The position numbers were made by a program, and so were the translations under genes. The notes beneath the pieces were generated by a model. It did no database searches, had not been told where the DNA came from, and saw only the letters and a program-made list of their open reading frames with translations. Shown here in pieces: positions 1 to 3,470 of a stretch of DNA of 5,788 nt (the first letter of the stretch is position 1; the number at the start of each line of letters is the position of its first letter). The DNA lies in assembly GCA_002049825.1 (NCBI GenBank), contig MVCZ01000190.1, positions 1 through 5,788 of the forward strand. Direction: 5' to 3'. The stretch is from Candidatus Zhuqueibacterota bacterium 4484_188 (lineage in GTDB: Bacteria; Calditrichota; Calditrichia; RBG-13-44-9).

Positions 1-406
1 ATGGAAGAAGTGTTGGTGAAAAAGAAGGTGTCGGGAGAACATTCCTGTTTAATCTTTTGCAGTACCGAGACCTTAATATCCACGTTCTCGGCAATGGCTT
101 CAAACACCAGGTGTGCATTTTTTGCGGCGCCCAGGTCGGTGGAAGGACGCAGGACCAGGAACAGGTCGTCCACGAACCGGGAAATAATCTCGTGATTTTC
201 CACCAGGTCTGCCCGGTCCCGGTACAGCTCACGCAAATTGACAATATTTTTTTCGGCTAATTTTACCGCCTGGGTTTTTAAGCGCGGTTTTTCGGGCGCA
301 GCTTCGCTAAAGTCATTTCCTGGGCTAACAGAAGGGCGATTCCGCTGCCCATTTTCCCTGCCGCACCAATCACGGCAACATTCCGGATACGTTCGTCTAA
401 AGTCAT
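1..406 (-). pseudogene. 3-hydroxyacyl-CoA dehydrogenase, N-terminal NAD-binding part, frameshifted and cut by the left edge
   Basis: Translating the minus strand from the ATG at 404-406 gives MTLDERIRNVAVIGAAGKMG..., a first Rossmann strand with the nucleotide-binding GAAGKMG loop (residues 14-20). This frame stops at 278-280 after 42 residues. From 281 downward the frame one base back stays open to position 1 and reads LKTQAVKLAEKN..., then RPSTDLGAAKNAHLVFEAI, then DTFFFTNTSS. The FEAI/AEN and NTSS motifs are typical of the NAD-binding domain of 3-hydroxyacyl-CoA dehydrogenases (beta-oxidation; oxidises L-3-hydroxyacyl-CoA to 3-ketoacyl-CoA with NAD+). The second Rossmann strand with its acidic ribose-binding residue, expected between the two pieces, cannot be found, so the lesion looks larger than one base. 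A good Shine-Dalgarno precedes the start. The catalytic domain lies outside the window. Family call is fairly secure; whether the break is real or an assembly error is open. Confidence 0.75.
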
Positions 407-412
407 TCTTTT

Positions 413-418
413 CTCCTT
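413..418 (-). promoter_or_regulatory. Shine-Dalgarno site of the dehydrogenase gene
   Basis: On the minus strand AAGGAG lies six bases upstream of the ATG at 404-406. This fixes the start, which matters because another in-frame ATG (314-316) sits in a repeated 11-base context. Confidence 0.7.
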
Positions 419-511
419 CTTTTTAAATTCAAAACAAGTTAGTAGTAACGCAATTTATGAAAAGTACACCGTTCCAGCCCAAAAAATCTTGAGGACTAAT
501 TCACGAATGAT

Positions 512-538
512 GGCATAATTGTATCGATAAATAATGCC
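512..538. repeat. Imperfect 27-bp palindrome
   Basis: GGCATAATT (512-520) faces AATAATGCC (530-538), matching at 8 of 9 positions around a 9-base spacer that itself contains the palindrome TATCGATA. It lies about 105 bases upstream of the dehydrogenase start and could be an operator or a small hairpin. Function unknown. Confidence 0.4.
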
Positions 539-791
539 GCCTGAATAGGTCATGGTAATTTGGAGAGATGTTCAAACCAGGCTTGGCGTCGGAAGAATAA
601 GCGGTTTCGTGAGCCGGTCGTGCGCCGGGAAAGGCACTCCGGACAGGGTTCACTCTTCGATTTTCTTTCAAAACGGCTCGCATGGGCAGCATAGTCTGTT
701 ATTCTCTTTGATGAATGTAAAATATCAAATATTAAATTTCCACAACTTTTATTTTTGGTGGGAAAAGAAGGCAAATAAAATAAATTTCCTA

Positions 792-820
792 TTGCATTCA
801 AATATGAGAATATGTATTCT
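792..820 (+). promoter_or_regulatory. Candidate promoter of the toxin-antitoxin operon
   Basis: TTGCAT (792-797) and TATTCT (815-820) are spaced by 17 bases, a sigma-70-like arrangement in a very AT-rich stretch ending about 50 bases before the antitoxin ATG. TATAGT (823-828) is an alternative -10. The -10 overlaps the inverted repeat at 807-820, which would let a bound repressor block RNA polymerase. FCB bacteria often use a different promoter consensus, so the exact elements are uncertain. Confidence 0.3.
807..820. promoter_or_regulatory. Inverted repeat 1, probable antitoxin operator
   Basis: AGAATA and TATTCT form a perfect inverted repeat around a TG centre. The half-site GAATA/TATTC recurs in the second repeat at 832-850. 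Paired short palindromes just upstream of a ribbon-helix-helix antitoxin are the usual binding sites for autoregulation of such operons; binding here is inferred. Confidence 0.5.
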
Positions 821-831
821 AATATAGTTTT

Positions 832-850
832 ATGAATATATTGTATTCAT
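832..850. promoter_or_regulatory. Inverted repeat 2, probable antitoxin operator
   Basis: ATGAATA (832-838) and TATTCAT (844-850) are a perfect 7-bp inverted repeat with a 5-base spacer. It shares the GAATA/TATTC half-site with the repeat at 807-820; the two repeat centres are about 27-28 bp apart, which would place two bound complexes on similar faces of the helix. The second arm ends 10 bases before the Shine-Dalgarno AGGAG at 860-864. Confidence 0.5.
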
Positions 851-871
851 TTCTAAAATAGGAGTTAAAAA

Positions 872-1114
872 ATGTCTAAAACAGTTACTTTGCGATTAAA
901 AGATGAAATCTATGAAAAATTCAGAAAATTTGCGGATGCAGATAACCGGCCTATTTCTAATTTTATTGAAACATCTGTGTTGCGGTACATAGAAAGAATA
1001 ACCTTAATTGATGAATTTGAGATGGCAGAGATTCAAGCAAACGATCAATTAAAACGGAGTATTAATCAGGGTTTGTTGGATGCCAAAGAAAAAAAAGGGC
1101 GATTTGTTGAATAA
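872..1114 (+). CDS. Ribbon-helix-helix (CopG-type) antitoxin of a type II toxin-antitoxin module
   Basis: An 80-residue protein. Residues 3-9 (KTVTLRL) form the short N-terminal beta-strand that dimerises and contacts DNA in CopG/MetJ/Arc-type proteins. Residues 10-23 (KDEIYEKFRKFADA) fit the first helix and 27-41 (PISNFIETSVLRYI) the second, with the typical P-I-S-N-F-I start. The remaining charged tail (about 45-80) would wrap and neutralise the toxin. Start ATG at 872 has AGGAG at 860-864, seven bases away. The last 35 bases overlap the downstream RelE-like toxin gene, so the two are co-transcribed and probably translationally coupled. Two inverted repeats directly upstream suggest autorepression, strengthened by the toxin complex. 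GC is low (19 of 60 at 901-960) against about 65% in parts of the protease gene, which hints at horizontal transfer. The role is inferred from fold and context. Confidence 0.82.
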   Translation: MSKTVTLRLKDEIYEKFRKFADADNRPISNFIETSVLRYIERITLIDEFEMAEIQANDQLKRSINQGLLDAKEKKGRFVE

Positions 1115-1388
1115 TTTCAGAATATTTGAAACGGATGAATTCATCAAAATAATATCAAAATTTCCCGTAAATGATTCAACTTTTTTACAGAGTAAATTAT
1201 CCGAATATGTTTATCCTCAGTTACGTAAAGAACCTTTTTGGGGGAAAAATATAAAAAAACTACGCGGATATCGTCCGGTTGTTTGGAGATACAGGATTGG
1301 TAAATACCGGCTCTTTTACTCTATTGATGCAATCGAAAAAGTTGTTTACATTTTAACCATAGATTTAAGAAAAAAAGGTTATAAATAA
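1080..1388 (+). CDS. RelE/ParE-superfamily toxin
   Basis: A 102-residue protein from ATG 1080. The C-terminal half carries the family pattern: KKLRGYRPVVWRYRIGKYR (residues 59-77), then LFY (78-80), VVYILTIDLR (88-97) and a terminal KKGYK. Basic residues R70, R72, R77, R97 and Y101 sit where RelE-type mRNA interferases place their catalytic and ribosome-binding residues, so cleavage of ribosome-bound mRNA is the likely activity; a ParE-like gyrase target cannot be excluded. The start is not certain: AGGG at 1068-1071 supports ATG 1080, but AAAGGG (1094-1099) also suits TTG 1107, which would remove the odd lysine-rich MPKKKKGDL and begin at NNFRIFETDEF, the usual N-terminus of such toxins. The gene overlaps the antitoxin by 35 bases. 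No frameshift or missing key residue is seen, so the pair is probably functional. Confidence 0.82.
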   Translation: MPKKKKGDLLNNFRIFETDEFIKIISKFPVNDSTFLQSKLSEYVYPQLRKEPFWGKNIKKLRGYRPVVWRYRIGKYRLFYSIDAIEKVVYILTIDLRKKGYK

Positions 1389-1425
1389 ACACTCAATCTT
1401 ATCGGGAAGAGTTTTCTTTTAATTT

Positions 1426-1465
1426 TGCACAACCACTTAACGATATAACAAGAAAATTTTGTGCA
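1426..1465. terminator. Weak inverted repeat between convergent genes
   Basis: TGCACAA (1426-1432) and TTGTGCA (1459-1465) form a 7-bp stem with a long 26-base loop, followed on the plus strand by a six-T run at 1471-1476. It lies between the toxin stop and the stop of the convergent gene, where a terminator is expected. The large loop makes it a weak candidate. Confidence 0.25.
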
Positions 1466-1480
1466 TTCAATTTTTTAGCC

Positions 1481-1918
1481 TCACCCCTGCCAGAACCGAT
1501 GTTCGGTAAGCAGTCCAACCAATTTCCAGGGGAAAAATGGAAATCCATCCATATCAGCGGCTGTAGGGTAAATTAGTGCAAAATCGGCAGCTAAATTTTC
1601 GCCGAAGAACCTGATGCCGAAGGAGAGCAGGTTCACATCCGAGTCCGGGATGAGCCAGTTTTCGCTAATCAATTTGGTTTTGTGGGAGGTTCTGACTTCA
1701 CCGCCGATCATGACCACCGGTTTTTCAGCAAAATCGTCTCCGGCAAATCCCCAGCCCAACCCTAAGGTCAGCGCCGTTTTGGCTGAACCGTAAGTAGTGA
1801 CACCGTAGGCAATCCCTCCGCCGCTATCATCCGCGCCGGTTGGGGCGATATACAGGATTCCGCCTGCCAAATCGAAATCCTGCAGGTGAGCAAACCTGAT
1901 TTTCGGTGCCAGGTAAAA
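1481..1918 (-). pseudogene. Outer-membrane-type protein of unknown function, C-terminal fragment
   Basis: This frame continues the protein begun at 2196 after a frameshift at the six-T run (minus strand, 1915-1920). Read from 1918 it gives FYLAPKIRFAHLQDFDLAGG, then glycine-rich alternating strands (GIAYGVTTYGS, LTLGLGWGFAGDDF, VVMIGGEVRTS, KLISENWLIPD, LLSFGIRFFGENLAADFALI) and ends FPFFPWKLVGLLTEHRFWQG. The alternating hydrophobic pattern with many glycines and aromatic residues is typical of a beta-barrel. An internal ATG at 1868-1870 exists but has no sign of being a true start. The end may also be disturbed: one base back from about 1524 the frame reads IGWTAYRTSVLAGVRLKN and stops at 1467-1469. 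I recall similar proteins in FCB genomes ending soon after FPFxPW, but no function is known to me. Confidence 0.6.
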
Positions 1919-2196
1919 AAGTTGTTCATGTAGCGTCCCCTAACCATTGAACCGGCTAACTCCCGGATGGATTCTACCTGATCCCGCGGGATTTCGATGG
2001 AAATATTTGCCGCTGTCTTAAATGAGATGGTTGACGAATCCTGTTTTACAATGCTCCCGACCAATTTGGAGCCGTCCCTGAGATTGATTTGATACAAGAC
2101 CCGGGTTGCGCTGGAATCCGGGCTGGCAAACAATCCGTTCATAAAAGAGAGGGAGAAAAAAGCAAGCAGAAAAATTATCAACCGGTACGTTCTCAT
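1768..2196 (-). pseudogene. Outer-membrane-type protein of unknown function, N-terminal fragment with signal peptide
   Basis: Start ATG at 2194-2196 is preferred over the ATGs at 2212-2214 and 2209-2211 because AGGGG (2204-2208) lies seven bases upstream and because the product then begins with a clean signal peptide: MRTYR, a hydrophobic core LIIFLLAFFSLSFMNGLF, and a probable cut after GLFA. The mature part (VLYQINLRDGSKLVGSIVKQ... to IPRDQVESIRELAG) looks like a small beta-rich domain of the type 'DG..l.G.I...d...i.fkt..g....ip..qi..i', common in exported FCB proteins. Real coding ends around MVRGRYMNN at 1921; from there to the stop at 1768 the frame reads unrelated residues while the next frame carries the continuing protein. 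Adding one T restores NNFFYLAPK. Homologues as I remember them have some 60 further residues here, so a larger loss is possible. Confidence 0.6.
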
Positions 2197-2203
2197 GATT
2201 TTG

Positions 2204-2208
2204 CCCCT
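2204..2208 (-). promoter_or_regulatory. Shine-Dalgarno site choosing the third ATG of the unknown exported protein
   Basis: AGGGG on the minus strand sits seven bases before ATG 2194-2196 and overlaps the region of the two upstream ATGs, which lack a comparable site. Confidence 0.55.
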
Positions 2209-2270
2209 CATCATTTGGTTTTAAAAAAGAGAGGTTAAGAACATCTGCTTTTTTATTTGCGAAAGAGCAT

Positions 2271-2297
2271 GTAGTGCCAATCGCCGATTGGCGTTAC
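2271..2297 (+). repeat. Orphan 12-bp hairpin, possibly a REP-like element
   Basis: GTAGTGCCAATC (2271-2282) pairs with GATTGGCGTTAC (2286-2297) over a GCC loop. Ten pairs are Watson-Crick and two (2274-2294, 2275-2293) are G-U, which hold only in plus-strand RNA; in minus-strand RNA they become mismatches. No T-run follows on either strand, so it is not a standard terminator. It could be a dispersed palindromic repeat or a small RNA structure. Confidence 0.5.
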
Positions 2298-2318
2298 TTC
2301 TTCGATACCGCTGTTCAC

Positions 2319-2370
2319 AAAAAATTCACCACGCGGGCAAAACCGGTTTGTTATCCGAATTTTTACCCGC
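2319..2370 (-). terminator. Probable terminator of the protease gene
   Basis: On the minus strand, 14 bases after the protease stop codon, GCGGGTAAAA (2370-2361) pairs with TTTTGCCCGC (2342-2333). The one non-Watson-Crick pair is a G-U that works only in minus-strand RNA, which fits the direction of transcription. A six-T run (2324-2319) follows after eight bases. The 18-base loop and the gap before the T-run are not ideal. Confidence 0.45.
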
Positions 2371-2384
2371 TGATTTAATCAACG

Positions 2385-3470
2385 TCACCGCATCAGAATC
2401 AGTTTCTTCGTGGCAATATTTTTCCCGGCCTGTAACCGGTAAATGTAAATTCCCGAAGCCACGGCATGACCCTGGTCGTTGGTTCCGTCCCACTCTATCC
2501 GGTAGGTTTTCGGTTGCTGTAATCGGTTTACCAGTGTTTTTACCTTTTGACCCAACACATTGTAGATTGCCAATTCCACCCTGGCGATTTCCGGGATGTA
2601 ATAGTTGATGGTCGTAGTCGGGTTAAAAGGATTCGGCCAGTTTTGCGCCAGTTTGAATTTCGCCGGAACCCCGGTGTTAACCGCGGTTAAATCCAGTAAA
2701 ACAGAATCGACAAGCACGTGAATAGGAACGTAATAAATCGGGTTTGCCGGATCGTTGGTTTCAAACTGAATACTTGCCCAGAATTCCCCGGTAGGAAAAT
2801 TGTGGGTTTGCATGGTAAGCTGCAGGGTCATGTTCGACTGCGGCGGTACTGTTCCCGACATGGGAGAAATGGTTGCCCAACTAAATTTGCTGATCAGCAC
2901 CGCCAGGGAATCGTGCAGATACGGTTCGTTGAAAGCCACGGTCAAGCCATCGTCGGCAGCCTGATTCTGGATTCCCACCGTGTAATCATCCATCAGGTTA
3001 GTAAGCGACAGGTATTGCAGCAGGATGTTTCCATTCTGGTAAAGAATCACTTCAAAATTGTAAGGACCTTCCCCGGAGATGCGATACACATCCTGGAATT
3101 GGAAAATCAGTTTATTCGATTCCTGCTGGTAAAACAGTTTACTATTGGTGGTAAAATTCAGGTCGTCCCACAGCGGGGCAATCAGCGCGCGCGGCGCCGA
3201 AAGGCTGGGCAGGGCATAATTTTGATATGCTACCGAATAGGTGGTAAAACTCATCCAACCGTTGGTGCATACCCGCACACGATGGTAATTGTCGCCATAA
3301 AAAGGAAAATCGAACGGGAAATTGATTTTGTCGGAAACGGAATTATTGCCGGTCAGTTGAATCTGGCTGCCGGTCTGGGAGATATCAATCCAGTCAAACT
3401 GCGGACCACCCGGTTCGTCGCTGTCAATCCACAGGTGTCCGAAATTATCGGTGCCGCCGGACCCCTCGAT
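2385..3470 (-). CDS. C25 protease, C-terminal part with T9SS sorting domain (frame 2 of a frameshifted gene)
   Basis: This is the downstream part of the protease gene at 3353-5788, displaced by a frameshift near 3470; it is not an independent gene. An internal ATG at 3276-3278 exists but lies inside a conserved domain. From 3470 the frame reads IEGSGGTDNFGHLWIDSDEP..., then FPFDFPFYGDNYHRV and CTNGWMSF, followed by LIAPLWDDL and a strand-rich region to about 2900: a beta-sandwich module frequent in secreted FCB proteins. A second beta-sandwich follows (about 2700-2900, SGTVPPQSNMTLQLTM... to QFETNDPANP). Bases 2385-2660 encode the sorting domain: NWPNPFNPTTTINYYIP, VELAIYNVLGQKVKTLV, WDGTNDQG, SGIYIYRLQAG, KKLIL. 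This FlgD-like / T9SS type A domain directs export across the outer membrane, where it is normally removed or linked to a lipid anchor. This portion appears intact. Confidence 0.85.
   Translation of the reverse strand: MEGSGGTDNFGHLWIDSDEPGGPQFDWIDISQTGSQIQLTGNNSVSDKINFPFDFPFYGDNYHRVRVCTNGWMSFTTYSVAYQNYALPSLSAPRALIAPLWDDLNFTTNSKLFYQQESNKLIFQFQDVYRISGEGPYNFEVILYQNGNILLQYLSLTNLMDDYTVGIQNQAADDGLTVAFNEPYLHDSLAVLISKFSWATISPMSGTVPPQSNMTLQLTMQTHNFPTGEFWASIQFETNDPANPIYYVPIHVLVDSVLLDLTAVNTGVPAKFKLAQNWPNPFNPTTTINYYIPEIARVELAIYNVLGQKVKTLVNRLQQPKTYRIEWDGTNDQGHAVASGIYIYRLQAGKNIATKKLILMR

Larger units (their letters stand above)
407..791. other. Non-coding spacer with a GC-rich island
   Basis: No convincing gene is seen here on either strand. 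The stretch separates the divergently transcribed dehydrogenase and toxin-antitoxin genes. The part next to the dehydrogenase is its leader; a weak promoter is possible on the minus strand (TTGGGC at 477-482, CATAAA at 454-459, 17-base spacing). The middle, about 560-700, is strikingly GC-rich (39 of 60 bases at 601-660), while 721-780 has only 14 of 60. The island reads as short broken open frames on both strands, and has small self-complementary parts such as GTGC/GCAC flanked by CCGG at about 613-642. It could be a gene remnant, a dispersed repeat or a structured RNA; the sequence alone does not decide. Confidence 0.5.

Noticed and set aside
1..426. Plus-strand open frames at the left edge
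   Set aside because: The minus strand encodes a recognisable dehydrogenase with a good Shine-Dalgarno; the plus-strand products look random.
501..827. Short open frames on both strands in the spacer (minus 550-801 and 501-692, plus 552-827)
   Set aside because: No Shine-Dalgarno support, abrupt composition change within the frames and no motif; treated as non-coding.
807..850. CRISPR-like short repeats
   Set aside because: Only two inverted repeats with a common half-site, no direct repeat units and no spacers; an operator explains them better.
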